Shown here piece after piece: positions 46,263 to 57,709 of a DNA stretch of 64,000 nt; within the stretch, counting starts at the first letter, position 1, and every line of letters starts with the position of its first letter. The notes under the pieces are model-generated. The model saw nothing but the letters and a program-made list of their open reading frames with translations, searched no databases and was not told the DNA's origin. The DNA is taken from the NCBI GenBank assembly GCA_027257055.1, contig JAPVLO010000055.1:9447501-9511500 (forward strand), read 5' to 3'. The position numbers and the translations under genes were made by a program. This stretch comes from Cephalopachus bancanus (taxonomy: Eukaryota; Chordata; Mammalia; Primates; Tarsiidae).

Positions 46263-47872
46263 TAGCTGTCTTTCTCAATCACCACCTTCACCCATCTCAT
46301 CTTTAGTCAAGCTATGGAAAGACTAAGAAGACGGCAGAACTGTGACCTGTGATGTTTGCACCCTGAAGTCCTTCACCTCTGCTCAGCAAAATCAGTGATC
46401 TCAGCTGAGGACTGTAAATCAAACAGAACACAAAAACCCCTGAGCACAGTGGTAATCGTTTCCTCCTGAGAATCAATTAGTTAATGTTGTAAAGCATTAC
46501 ACAAATGTTGTATTATTATTGGATGATCATATGGCATGTGCTGGCTGAGCATGTTAATAGGAATACGGATGGTCCAAAGAGACGGCTTGTCAATCCACAA
46601 GACGCCCAAGAGAAAAGGAAGTTCAAAGTTGCCGTCGTTAGAGTAGGAACTGTAGCTTCTCATCATTAGAGGGTAATGGAACTCAATTTATCCCAAAGCC
46701 TCCATCATCTCATCTGCCAGGTCCCTGGTGCCAGACAAGTAAACTTGACTTTGCCTCATTCACTCTGTCCTTTTGTACTGTCTGAAATTCAATGTCACTT
46801 CAAATAATTTCCAGAAACAGGCACGGGATGCTTGGATGGTAGATAATCAGGCAAAAGGACAGAAAAACAAAGAACATAGATGGTATAGACGAATTTGAAA
46901 GAAACAGCCATCCTCTGGCTTCTGCTGTGGACAGAATGCATTCTGCCTCAGGGCCCCATGCCGCCATCTCTACTCTGGGCCCGGAGTGATTTTCCTTGGC
47001 TCCTAGTGATGGGCAGGGAGACAAGGCTTCCCAGCAGCCTTGTCTGCAGACAGAGCTAGTGGCAGGAGGTGGGCATGATGGGAGACCCCAATTCCCTGCC
47101 TTGTCTTCCTCTGCAGCTGCCAGGGAGCGGGGAATGGCACGTCAACGCAGGCGAAAGGACTTGCTTGCCTGTGTGTCCAGCTGCTCTGCATGGGGCAGAT
47201 GTAAATGTACTGCAGAAACATGCCAAGCGGCAGCTGCTGCCTCTCCGTCCGCCCTCGGCTGGGCTCTGAAGAAGGAGCACAACCCTGGGCAGAAGCAAGG
47301 AGGGAGAACAACAAGGAAAGCTTAGGAGGCCAGGTTGACAAAGAAGAGTGGTCAGCCACTGTCACAGGAGATTGGTTTTTGTTTGAAAGAATGCCAGGGC
47401 TGGTTCCGCCCCTTGGGCAGAATGAGTGGGAGAAGACTAAGTGTACCCCTTGTTGAATGATAGGCATGACATGTATGTACTCAGAAAAAAGGAACAAAGC
47501 CAGAGGCAAGACAGAGCATGGCCAGGAAGAGCTTGCTTCTAAGCAACTGATGTTTTCTTAGATGGACAGTACAAATCTTCAACAGTATGCTTTCTCTTTT
47601 TGCTTTTGTTGCCAGGAAGCCTATGTTTTAACTTGCCCTCCAACTTCACTAAGTGAGCAAGATTTTATGGCATACAAGCCTATAATTAACTTTCTGTCTG
47701 GTTTCATCATACCATTTCATCTATATTTTCTCCCACATTGACTCTAAAATCCCATCTATATATTTCTGTTTTATTGCATCATAGTTTTACCAACTGCATC
47801 CAAAAGTTTTTGGAACAAAGCAGGCAGGAATATATGCAAGAAGTCTAGCAGGACGTGATAAAAGAGAAACGA
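46263..47872. other. Unique-looking DNA with a GC-rich patch at 47000-47300
   Basis: The patch is more GC- and CpG-rich than its surroundings and has long frames in several phases, including a 168-codon minus-strand frame (47003-47509). An acceptor-like 'cttcctctgcag' lies at 47105-47116. No donor, domain or transcript signal supports an exon. A diverged promoter or regulatory element is possible. Confidence 0.35.
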
Positions 47873-48152
47873 AGCCGGGCTCAGTGGCTCAGCCTGTAAT
47901 CCCGCGCCTTTGGGAGGCTGAGGTGAGTGGATGGCCTGAGCCCGCGGGTTCGAGACCCGCCTGGGCAGCGAGACCTCATCTCTACAATAAATCAAAAAAT
48001 CAGCCGGGCGTGGTAGCGCATGCCTGTAATTCCGGCTACTCGGAAGGCTGAGGCGGAAAGATCGCCGGAGCCCCAGCAGGTCGAGGCTGCGGTGGCCGGA
48101 AGCGGCCACTGCACTCCAGTCTGGGTGACGGAGTGAAACTCCAACTCAAAAA
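47873..48152 (+). mobile_element. Derived-lineage Alu (copy 8), full length
   Basis: Dimeric Alu with target duplication AAAAGAGAAACGA (47860-47872 and 48153-48165). Both lineage hairpins are intact: the T-arm palindrome is perfect, and the right-arm stem has a GAAG loop. Low divergence. Confidence 0.96.
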
Positions 48153-48234
48153 AAAAGAGAAACGAGTGCTATAAATGCAACTGGAACCCAAAGATGGGGC
48201 ACAAGAAGAATGGTATGGGTTGCTGAGACACTTC

Positions 48235-48340
48235 TGCTCTGGTCCTGACTGAGGAACCTCAGGTGACTGATCATCTCCCTTCCCTTGAACCCAATTTCAC
48301 CAAGTGTAAAAGGGAAGGGTTGTTTAGATCATCGAGATGA
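48235..48340 (+). mobile_element. Possible MIR SINE remnant
   Basis: 'ctggtcctgactgaggaacc' and 'aatttcaccaagtgtaaaag' suggest a forward MIR core. Confidence 0.45.
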
Positions 48341-49189
48341 TCTCTATCAGATATAATAATTTGAGGTTTGTACAGCTTGTGCACACCTCCCAGGAAGAGG
48401 GCTGGACTTGGGACAGGCCTTGAAGGCCAGAGAGTGCCACCCTGCAATTGAGATACTGCTTGAGAAAGTAGTCCCCAAAGGCTGACTGAGGAGTAAATAG
48501 AGGTTGCAAAGACTTGATTATTCAAATGAGGTAAGAGTTGGCTTGGGAGTTGGCAATTGGAAAGTGGAGAGGGAAGCATCTGAGCATCGGCTTTGTTGAA
48601 TTCAAAAGATCCATGTGAGAAGAGAGGACTTAACCAAGTCTGGACAAAAAGCGAGTTAAAGGCACGCTGTTCACACCCCAGGGCTTGGGAGACACGTGAC
48701 TGGGGAGAGCAGCCACATCCCTGGTGGCTCCTTACAGATAATGACGACCCTCTGAGAATCCCAAATGGACGTCAAAGGCAGCCATCATGTGCCCTGACAA
48801 TCACAAGATGATTATAGCTTTGGGAAGGTAATTGAGACCAGTGCCGCAGAGGTGGGTGGAGCCTGCATCAGAGGGAGGGAAGGTCTGCAGTTATGATCCA
48901 TTTGGGCCACCCAAATGAGTGCTGTGCAAATAGCATTCACCCATGGTGATGTAGGACAATAATACGTTCAAAATTTCCTAAAAATGTGGTCAAATCAATG
49001 CCGCATACTTGTTTCTGTGTGGCCGGAAAGTACCAGAGCATGGATAGAGAAAGCTAACATCTTAACTGTGACTCTTTGTGGGCACATCCAAGATCCACTC
49101 TGTATCTTACCAAGTTGGGTCCAGTAAAAATTTGGGAAAAACTGATCTCCTGTCACATTACGTCAGGAAATCTGGGATTTCTGCAAATT
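48341..49189. other. Unique-looking DNA
   Basis: No recognisable feature. Confidence 0.4.
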
Positions 49190-49742
49190 TGTTTAATTTT
49201 TTAATAATTTATTTATTATAGAGTTGTGGGGTACAAATAAGGTTTTACTACGTAAGTAGGCTGCATAGAGATAAAGTTGGGGCTTCTAGGTGCCCCTCAC
49301 TCTCCCTGATAGTGAACCAGGTACCTATTGTGTGGTCATGTGCCCCCACTGTCCTCCCTCCTCCCTCCCCTGGCCATGTCCCATGACTGCCGATCCCACC
49401 CTGGTGCTAATGTGACTAGTGTTCAGGTCCCACTTATGAGTGAGAGCATGCTCTTTGTTTCTGTGATGGTTCACTTAGTAGGGTGGTCTCCAACTCCATC
49501 CAATCTGCTGCGAAGTCCATGATTTTTTTCATCTTTATGGCTGTGTAATACTCCATTGTGTATATATGTCACATTTTCTTTATCCAGTCCACTTTCGTTG
49601 GGCAACAGGGTTGGTTTCATGTTTTTCTATCGTGAATAGTGCTGCAAGAAACATACGTGTGCAGGTGTCTTTTTGGTACAGCGATTTATGTTCCTCCAGG
49701 TATATTCCCAGGAGAGGGATTGCTGAATTGTATGGAAGATCA
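49190..49742 (-). mobile_element. Twin-primed L1, 3' segment
   Basis: On the minus strand this is the end of L1 ORF2 and a 3' UTR with an A-rich tail at its left. Plus-strand landmarks are 'gtcccacttatgagtgagag', 'ctttatggctgtgtaatact' and 'ccaggtatattcccaggaga'. It stops at the 'ttgatcttccatac' point of ORF2, where the orientation flips. Confidence 0.9.
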
Positions 49743-49926
49743 ATTCATCAGATAAATGCAAATCAAAACTACAATGAGATATCACCTAACTCCCAGTAAG
49801 GAAGGCTACCATTAATAAGTCAGAAAACAACAGGTGCTGGCGTGGCTGCAGAGAAAAGGGAACACTTCTATACTGTTGGTGGGAATGCAAGCTAGTTCAA
49901 CCTCAGAAAGCAGTGTGGAGATTTCC
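49743..49926 (+). mobile_element. Twin-primed L1, inverted 5' segment
   Basis: The text 'aaatgcaaatcaaaactaca', 'atgagatatcacctaactcc' and 'agcagtgtggagatttcc' is L1 ORF2 sequence lying immediately upstream of the neighbouring fragment in an intact L1, but in the opposite orientation. Only about a dozen bases are missing at the internal junction. This is the classic twin-priming product. Confidence 0.88.
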
Positions 49927-49974
49927 AGATCAGTATTCTTGACTTCGGAACCAATGACCATTCTGTCAATCACG

Positions 49975-50110
49975 CAATATGTTTGTGAATGTGCAAGTGT
50001 GGTTCACATATGTATGAGTGTGCATGTGTGTGAGCATGTGAGTTACATGTGTGTGGTGTGTACACGGGAGTATGCACAGGTGTGGCCATGTGGTATGTGC
50101 CATCTCTGTG
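49975..50110. repeat. GT-rich imperfect repeat
   Basis: Irregular TGTG/ATGTG units fill the stretch, probably a decayed dinucleotide repeat. Confidence 0.6.
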
Positions 50111-51340
50111 TTATTGTGCTCCACCCCCAAAACACAGCATACCCCTTGTCCTAGTTAAAATCACTTTGTCCTATAAGTGGGCCAATTGACCCAATTTCTG
50201 TGGTGGACTCCAGCAGGGTCCGAGAAATGACCAGAAGGGTGCCTATCTCTTGGGCACGTAGAATTTCAGAAAGACAGTGTCATGTGAAGATATTATGGAA
50301 AGAACAAGGATATGGAACATTCCCTGTACTGTGTGTTTAAGACTCACATTCAGATTGCAACTGGTCACAAGAAGCATGGCCCTAGAGACACATGTGAATC
50401 CACCTCCATTTATTCATATGGCATAAAAGCACGGCCTCACGGGTGACATGTAGAGTGAGCATGAGCATGTAGAGAGTGAACGTGGCAACAATATAATGGT
50501 CCCTCCCTGAGACCCTAAAGCAGACCCTCAGAGGAGAATCAAGTTTTCTTGGTTAGGGAATTCTGGGACCATGGGGACTCAGAGCACTGTTCAGAAGGTG
50601 TAGGGGTGGGTGGGGGCTCCGAGTGGCTGAGGCTCACGTGCTTGCCTTGTCCTGTGGGGAGGGTCATAACTGGGGAGGGCTGGATTGGAATTCCCTAAAA
50701 CTCAGGACTCAGAGCAGAAGATTCTCTTAGCTGGGCCAAAGGGACGTATTGCTCGCACCAAGGCAACTGCAAAGAACAGGAGCAAAGGTAAGAGTGAAAT
50801 AAATGAAGGGATGAGGGATTGCAGAGGCTATTCGGAGGAATTCTGATGCAGTGGAGAATGCATTGTGATTCCAATGAAGAAAAGTTCACTTGCATTCGAC
50901 CTGTACTGTGTGTTTAAGACTCACAAGACTCATGATATGCTGGTGCTCTGCTGAGTGAGAAACCAGAAGATAAGGAAGATCATGCTGGCTGGCGCTCCTG
51001 GGCATCATTCATTTAGGAGATTCAGGACAGTGTGCAAGTTACATAGGACTGCCTAAGGGAAAACCAATCTTGCTTCATTAATTCACTACTGTCTGATAAA
51101 AATGAATACGAACTGGGTGAGTCACACAAGCACTATAAAATCTGCAGTGGAGAAAGCTATTTTTTTCTTCACTGCCGGAACATTTCTGCTAAATCTGCCT
51201 GTGCTTTTAAAATGTAAGAACCCGTTTAATTTCAAGCATAGAACATAGTATTAGAAATGTGTGTAACCCAGGGAGACCCCGACTGCTCACCCACAAACCA
51301 CCTGAAAGACATTCAGGAGCATCTCCTTTGCAAAGCAGCG
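50111..51340. other. Unique-looking DNA bounded by a 26-bp direct repeat
   Basis: No gene recognised. An exact 26-bp direct repeat beginning CCTGTACTGTG occurs at 50323-50348 and 50900-50925. Confidence 0.45.
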
Positions 51341-51627
51341 GCCTGGGTGGGTATGGTGGCTCACACCTGTAATCCTAGCACTTTAGGAGACCTAGGCGGG
51401 AAGATTGCTTGCTTCCAAGAGTTTGAGACTAGCTTGAGAAACATAGGGAGATCTCGTCGTTACAAAAAATGAAAGGAAAAAATTAGCAGGATCTGGTGGC
51501 TTGCACCTGTAGTTGAAGCCATTAGGAAGTCTGAGGTAGAAGGATTGCCTGAGTCCAGGAGGTCAAGGCTGTGGTGAGCTATGATTGTGCCACTGAACCA
51601 CGGAGAGATACTCCAACTTAAAGAGAG
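51341..51627 (+). mobile_element. Old AluJ-like element
   Basis: A diverged dimeric Alu ('tatggtggctcacacctgta', 'gtggtgagctatgattgtgcc') with a GA-rich decayed tail. It carries the ancestral right arm rather than the derived hairpin. Confidence 0.87.
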
Positions 51628-52419
51628 AGAGAAGAAAAGTAGCAGTCTGGAAAGGTGAAGTTCTATGTTTGCATTTGCTTTGACTGTCTTTGGCATGCAC
51701 TTCATGCCAAAAGTTTCTTCCCCACAGAGCTCCAAAACAGCGGGTTAAGTGAAATAGACATCTTATAGCAAAAGTTCTACTTTTAAAAGTTTTGGAAATT
51801 TGAATCTTTCCTGTCAAATTAGAGATATACTGCATCCAACAGGGTGTGGCATAATAAGGTATAAGTATCCAGGTAAAATAATATAGCAAGTTTTCAATAC
51901 CCAACCAAGATAAAACGCCCTCAAGTGATTGCCTGGGATGTGATGGAATCAGTGTTGCTGATAGTCACAAGCCATTTATCAAAACTGGTTTGTAATCTTC
52001 TCTTTGACTGTTTTCCCTCCCTATAGTGATGAGCAGCTATTGATTAAGACAGAAGTGTCCGCACACATAATGAGCCTAGATTTTTAAAGTCTTCGGTAAA
52101 TGTCAAAGCAAAGAATAACATGAACAATTTCATTAAAAATGTGCTTTTATTGTCATTTTCATATCCTTCCAGTTATAAAAAAATGAAACAAAATCAGTTG
52201 CCCTTTTCAAGTAACCCTAGTTTGGGGCTTATATCATTTTCCCTTCCTGGTAAGAAGAAGTCGAAAATTGAATATGCATGTGAGACTTTATTATAACCAC
52301 ACCATCCATTCAATAAGAAAACATTGGCCATTCCCATAAGACAAGCACTCCATTGGGTACTAAGACAACTCTCCTACTCACACATGACAGAAGGTACAAT
52401 TTCAAGAAAAGACAATGGC
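51628..52419. other. Unique-looking DNA
   Basis: No recognisable feature. Confidence 0.4.
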
Positions 52420-52535
52420 CTTTAAACTTGAAAAATTGTGTGGCCTGGGGTATATAACTCAACCTTTCCGGGCTTCAGTTTCCTAGCATAATGATACAAC
52501 AGCTACTGTAGGGTGTTACTGGAAGAAAAAAAATA
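52420..52535 (+). mobile_element. MIR SINE remnant
   Basis: 'aaattgtgtggcctggggta', 'ctcaacctttccgggcttca' and 'gtttcctagcataatgatac' match MIR in forward orientation. Confidence 0.65.
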
Positions 52536-53885
52536 ATTATTGTAAATTGCTTCATAACAACAGGAATTATCTTGGCCATCATTGCTTCCTCAGCCCTGAC
52601 ACAAATTCTAGTTAGCTTTCATCCTCTGTGATGATTGTAGAATGTAATCAGAAGCCTTGGGAGATCATAATTTAATAAGCTTGGCCAGAACCTACCATCT
52701 TTTTTTATTAAAAGCTGAGCTTTATCTGTAGGACTTTATAACCTTCAGAAAAAAATCACATTAGCCTTTTTCTCACGGGATCTAAAAGTACATATTTCAG
52801 CTCTTCTTAGGTCTTTTTGCTACAACAAAACAAAATTAAAATTTTAGGATGACTTAAATTGAAAAAGAGCAGACACACTAGCAAGTATGAAATTCAAGAA
52901 TCTGTACGTGAGACCCTGAAGGCTTGAAGTTAGGCAGTGGTTCTGGGAGTGAAAAATACATGGGAAACTCCTGGAGATATTAGAAGATAAAAAAAAATCA
53001 CTGGTGTTTGTCATGCATATGAGCAGAAAAGAGGAGGTGTCAAAGGGGTTCAAACATGGGTATGTGGGCCACAAGGTGGAGGGTACCTTAGAGGTTGGTG
53101 AGGGGGACTCCCTCTTAAGCAGGAAATGATGTTTTTGATTTTTGAAATTAATTTTCAAGATCGGGACCCTATAAATCATGCTCTGGGGCATCCTTTCCCC
53201 AGTAGAGTAATGTTCAACTCTAAGAATCTGGGTGTACAGCCCACCTGGAAACTACAAACATGACATTTCTTCACATCTTTATTTTAAAAAATAGACGGAA
53301 TCTAGCATATTCTATATATGCTTGTGTGGGTAGGTATGCATGTATATATTTTTTAATTTAAAATTAGTGTCACTGCATTTCCCCACATTACTGGAAACTT
53401 GGCTCTCCATAAAGTGGCAGGGTCTGTTTTCTGTCACTGTAAGTGCCCCCCAGGGACAGTATGGATGCAGCTCTCCTGTGAACAGCAGACTGTGTACCAC
53501 TGGAGAGGAGATGCAGATGAGAGGAAGATGCAGGTCAGGTTACACGGATAAGCCTTGCAGGGTTCAGAAAAGAATGGCTGTGACTCAGGCTGTACAGAGG
53601 GCACAGCTTAGGCAACCAAGAAAGTTCTGAGAGTGTTGCCAGGTGGCAGAGGAAATGAATGTCAACAGTACCCAAGTGCTGACATGGTCCCAAAGGATGA
53701 GGACAGATTTGGCAGTGGGCTTTCCATCAGCAGAGACAGAATGAAGGCCTGGGTGAAAGTCAAGAGCAAATACATGTGATGTGTTTGAGACATGGGGCAT
53801 CAGAAGCTAGGGGCAGGTAACCACAAGGCACAGGGGGATAAAGTACATGGAGAACCAAAAACAAACCAAAAAAAGAAAAAAAGTC
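52536..53885. other. Unique-looking DNA
   Basis: No gene or named repeat. An A-rich stretch lies just before the mariner remnant (53860-53883). Confidence 0.4.
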
Positions 53886-54449
53886 TGAAACTTATTTATA
53901 AAATACTGTGTATTTATTCGTACATGTTTAAACTTCAGTCACCTTCAAAGTACTCTCTGTTTGATGCCACACACCTACTCAGATGCTTTTTCCACTGTTC
54001 AAAACAGTTTTTGAACTCATCAATGTTGATCCCTTTAGTGCTTCTGCTGTTTTTTGTTTCACGTTTTCCACATCGGCAAAACATGTCCTTTTGAGGATTT
54101 TTTTCATCAGGGAAACAAACAAACAAAAAAGTCAATGGGAGGAAAAATAGGGAGGGTGGGGGTCTTGTCATTTGGGGTTAAAAACTACTGAACACTCAGC
54201 GCATTGTGGGCAGGTACGCTCGTAAATCACCCATCATGAAATGGACAAACACACTGAAAGAATTTCCAAAAATATATTCACTGAAGTCAAACACAGCCTC
54301 TCATAACAACGCTAGCTGGTCCACTGATGCCAATGGGTTCCTAGAACACTTACCTAGCAGGGGAAGCCTGCACTACAAAGGGCTGCCTGCCAAAAGATAA
54401 TTCCAGGTTTGGGGCTTGGTGTGTTTTTTTGAGGGGGGTTCCTCCCTCA
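53886..54449 (-). mobile_element. Mariner remnant, copy 2
   Basis: Same family and orientation as copy 1: the last 150 bp on the left align closely. The minus-strand frame at 53935-54171 ends with 'FKNCFEQWKKHLSRC' and the typical EYFEGD terminus. The right terminal repeat is visible as TGAGGGAGGAACCCCCC (inverted) next to a TA at 54450-54451, while the left repeat is lost. It retains a different internal part from copy 1, so the two copies carry independent internal deletions. Inactive. Confidence 0.85.
53935..54171 (-). pseudogene. Mariner transposase C-terminal fragment
   Basis: The open stretch of 78 codons is meaningful only in its last 30 or so residues, where the mariner C-terminal motif and EYFEGD ending appear. 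The part before it is out of frame with the transposase. Non-functional. Confidence 0.75.
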
Positions 54450-56216
54450 TATGACACTTGCAATGTAAGCCCAAGCACATTTGAAGCCTGGGGTTTGGGA
54501 TGCCACAGAAAGGCAGATTATTCAGGAAGCATGGAAAGCAAGAGGGACCCAGTACCAAGGCTGAGAGCTCTTCACAAGAGCAGGAGAAATGCCAGATGCC
54601 AGTCGTCTGCAGGGGAAAAGGGCATCCGAGACGCCTGTATTTGGTTCATTGGTTCCTCCAGCGAATACCATGCCAGGTGCAGTGACCCTTGCTAGGTGCA
54701 GTGAATGTGGGTAAGGACTACAGTTAAGAAACTAGCAATGAGTGACAAGACAAAGGAGCAGAGAGGCTCAGGTGACTCGAAGGAAGAAAACCCAGGCAGC
54801 CAGGAAGATGATTTGGGTCATCTAGAGAATATTTGGTGTCAGATGAATCCCTGAGTATCCTTTCCATGCCTTCTCATCATCCTGGTGTCCCCACTGGCCC
54901 CTCACATCTCATAGAAGCACAGAAGGAAGGACTCAGCAGCAGAGGTGTCCTTTAGGTAAGCGCTGACCATATGCTGTCCCACCCCACTGAATTCCATGGC
55001 AAGTTTGTTAAGGAGCTAAAAATAGTATCTTCTTTCCAGTGAGGGACTGAGGCTAACCACAATTAAGAAATTTGGAGCCTTAGCTAACAGAGGCAAAGCC
55101 ATGAAACCCAGTTTGTCCCAGAGCTCAACTCCAAACTTTAGTTAACACTTCATAGGCTACTAAGTTAGTTCTCATACCCTTGCAAGGTACACACACACGC
55201 ACTGTTGCCCTCGAGTGCCCGATTGTACTTAATTGGGGTCGCATAAATGGCTACATTGCTTTGTCTCTTAGGCCAGAGCCATTTACTGAGATATGTGTGC
55301 AGAGGTCTGTAGGGGTATTCTCTTATCTTGTGGATGTGGGTCACTCCAAATTGGCAGTAAAAAAGTACAAGAAATAGCCATCCCCACGTGACATGTTCCA
55401 ATTGGCACTTATCACCCAGGAGTCCTCTGGCTTGTAGCTTGTGGACATATTTTCACCAGCACTCTATTTTATTTTAATATGAAATATGGATGATTCTAGG
55501 CAGTGTTTGTGCACTCTGGTTGCCATCACTGCCATTCCCCATTCTGCAGCAGATTCCCACATTCTGATATCCTCTGTGCCCTGAAGGCATCCAGTGATTA
55601 AATTTATATTAGTCTGCCCATGACCATTCTGTTGCAAACTTAACACAATTCAAAACAAGATCTTCTAGATTAAAAGAGTCCTTGTCCAAGTAAAGGAAGA
55701 TAGTGATTACTTGTATAAGAGCATTTTGCAGAAGTCAGACCAGAAAGAAATTCCTGAAGTGTTTTACTCTAGAATAATATCAACCAAGATCAAGAAATCT
55801 GCTTTTAAGTTGACATTATAACAAATAATATTTTCCCCAGATGAACTGTGATAATAGGTAAAATTTTAGAACTCCACTGAAGATGTTTTTAATAATAGGT
55901 GATAGCAGAATCCTATGACAGCATGGTCTCTGAGGAGGCTTTATTGTTAGGGTAAATTTTTTTGTTGTTACTTTCGTACTGTATTAAAAGAAGAACCTTC
56001 ACAAATCTGAAACTATGGAGATAAAAAATTGTCCAACTCTTTTAGCTGGCTTTTGGTGCAGTGAGAAAACCATATGCTAGGATTCTTGGAGAATACAGGC
56101 AGTAAGATGATGAAATGCTGAAGAGCACACTTTGCCTCTGCCGGCTGTGTTCTGATACCTGGAAGAATATGCAAGCAAAAAGGTAAAATCCAAATGCATG
56201 TTTAAAACTAGATCCT
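54450..56216. other. Unique-looking DNA
   Basis: No gene or confident repeat recognised. Confidence 0.4.
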
Positions 56217-56567
56217 AGACCAGGTAGCTCATGCCTGTGGAACCAGAACTTTGGGAGGCAGAAGGATTGCTTGAGCCCAGGAGTTCGAGAACATAGTGAG
56301 ATCTTGTCTCAAGGAAGGAAGGACGGAAGGTAGGAAGGAAGGAAGGAAGGAAGGAAGGAAGGAAGGAAGGAAGGAAGGAAGGAAGGAAGGAAGGAAGGAA
56401 GGAAGGAAGAAAAATTAGCTGGGCAGAGTAGCACGTGCCTGTATCCTAGCTACTAGGGAGACTGAAGCAGAAGGATCACTTGAGTCCAGGAGGTCAAGGC
56501 TGCAGTGAGCCGTAATAGTGCCACTGCACTACAGCCTGGGCAACAGAGTGAGACCCCAATAAAATAA
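56217..56567 (+). mobile_element. Old AluJ-like element with microsatellite linker
   Basis: Left arm 'aggtagctcatgcctgtgga ... agtgagatcttgtctc' and right arm 'gctgggcagagtagcacgtg ... cagcctgggcaacagagtg' are separated by a GGAA microsatellite in place of the A-rich linker. Ancestral-type right arm. Confidence 0.9.
56333..56408. repeat. (GGAA)19 microsatellite
   Basis: Nineteen perfect GGAA units, preceded from 56312 by interrupted ones. GGAA is the core of ETS-factor binding sites, and long arrays are known to bind ETS-type factors in human cells. Function here is unknown. Confidence 0.97.
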
Positions 56568-56650
56568 TGGTGATGATGATAATAATGATAGGAGGGAGGG
56601 GGAAGAAGGAGAAGGAGGAAGAGGAAGAGGAGGAGGAGAAGAAGAAGAAT
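56568..56650. repeat. Purine-rich low-complexity tract
   Basis: ATG/GAT units give way to GGAGGG and GAAGAG units following the Alu tail. Confidence 0.9.
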
Positions 56651-57464
56651 CATCAGATCCTGGTTTGTAGAAAAGAGGAATAATGTTATTAAATTGTCTG
56701 CCCCATGTTGGTAATCAGCACAGTTGGCCTTGGCCACTCCCACAGCAAGTCTACAGAGTTGTTCCATCTGCTGTTACAGGGTGTATGGACGAGAGAGGGT
56801 CAGTGGGATGCTACCCCGTGGTGGAGAGGTGCTGTAATCGGTTCTGCTTAGAAAACAATCTACAACCTCACCAGCACATCCCAATTATATTTTGAACCAC
56901 TTGGCAATTTCACAGAGCTTTCAACTACCTCCAGAGAAGATGTACTTGGGATTCACCCCCTGGGGCAGGTGAGCAGATGAGTCACTAGAAGTCCAAGGAG
57001 TTTTACCATGTGTGTCAGACCTTGGCCAAGGCCCTCCTCTCTTTATACCCTGCACCACACATCTTCATGTATAGGGTGAGAACAGAGCATTAGCCCAGAA
57101 GGAAGCAGCTGCCAAGAAGACCAGGACTGCAAATGGCAGCTCTCTACCAGCTATAAGTCAGTCGTATGTGCATTTTGTCCTGCTTTTAAACCTGATGCTC
57201 TGAGGGCAGAGTTGGGGTCAGATGCACTATAGGGAAAGCACTTGATCATGGGAAGCCATGATAAGTGGTCTGTGCTACATACAACAGTCTCTGACTCAGC
57301 CCCAACTCAGAGACATGCTTTATAAATCGTCACCCCTTTGGCTCAAAGTACCCAACTTTCCAGGTATAGTATTTCAGTTAGAGACCAGTCAAAAGTGGGG
57401 CTGTTCATCTTAATCCATTCATCCAGGCAACAGCAGTACACAGGGTCCTTGGCACCTGGATTAA
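56651..57464. other. Unique-looking DNA
   Basis: No recognisable feature. Confidence 0.4.
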
Positions 57465-57709
57465 AGTGGATTGCCTGAGCCCGCGGGTTCGAGACCCACC
57501 TGGGCAGTGAGACCTCATCTCTACAAATCAAAAAATCAGCTGGGCGTGGTAGCACATGCCTGTAATTCCGGCTACTTGGAAGGCTGAGGCGGAAGGATCG
57601 CCGGAGCCCAGCAGGTCGAGGCTGCGGTGGCCGGGAGCGGCCACTGCACTCCAGTCTGGGCGACAGAGTGAGACTCCAACTCAAAATAAATAAATAAATA
57701 AAACAAAAA
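57465..57709 (+). mobile_element. Derived-lineage Alu (copy 11), 5'-truncated
   Basis: It begins inside the left arm ('agtggattgcctgagcccg') and is otherwise typical of the derived lineage, with an intact right-arm hairpin (GGAG loop). The B box GGTTCGAGACC is present. The tail is AAAT-rich. A short TAAAGT (57462-57467 and 57710-57715) may be the target duplication. The box A region has been lost, so it lacks a full internal promoter. Confidence 0.92.

Noticed and set aside
47003..47509. 168-codon minus-strand open frame
   Set aside because: Lies in a GC-rich patch where stops are rarer. Overlapping frames on both strands and no recognised family make it weak evidence for a gene.
56453..56767. 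Leucine-rich minus-strand frame resembling a membrane segment
   Set aside because: The hydrophobic run is translation of the purine-rich microsatellite tract after an Alu.
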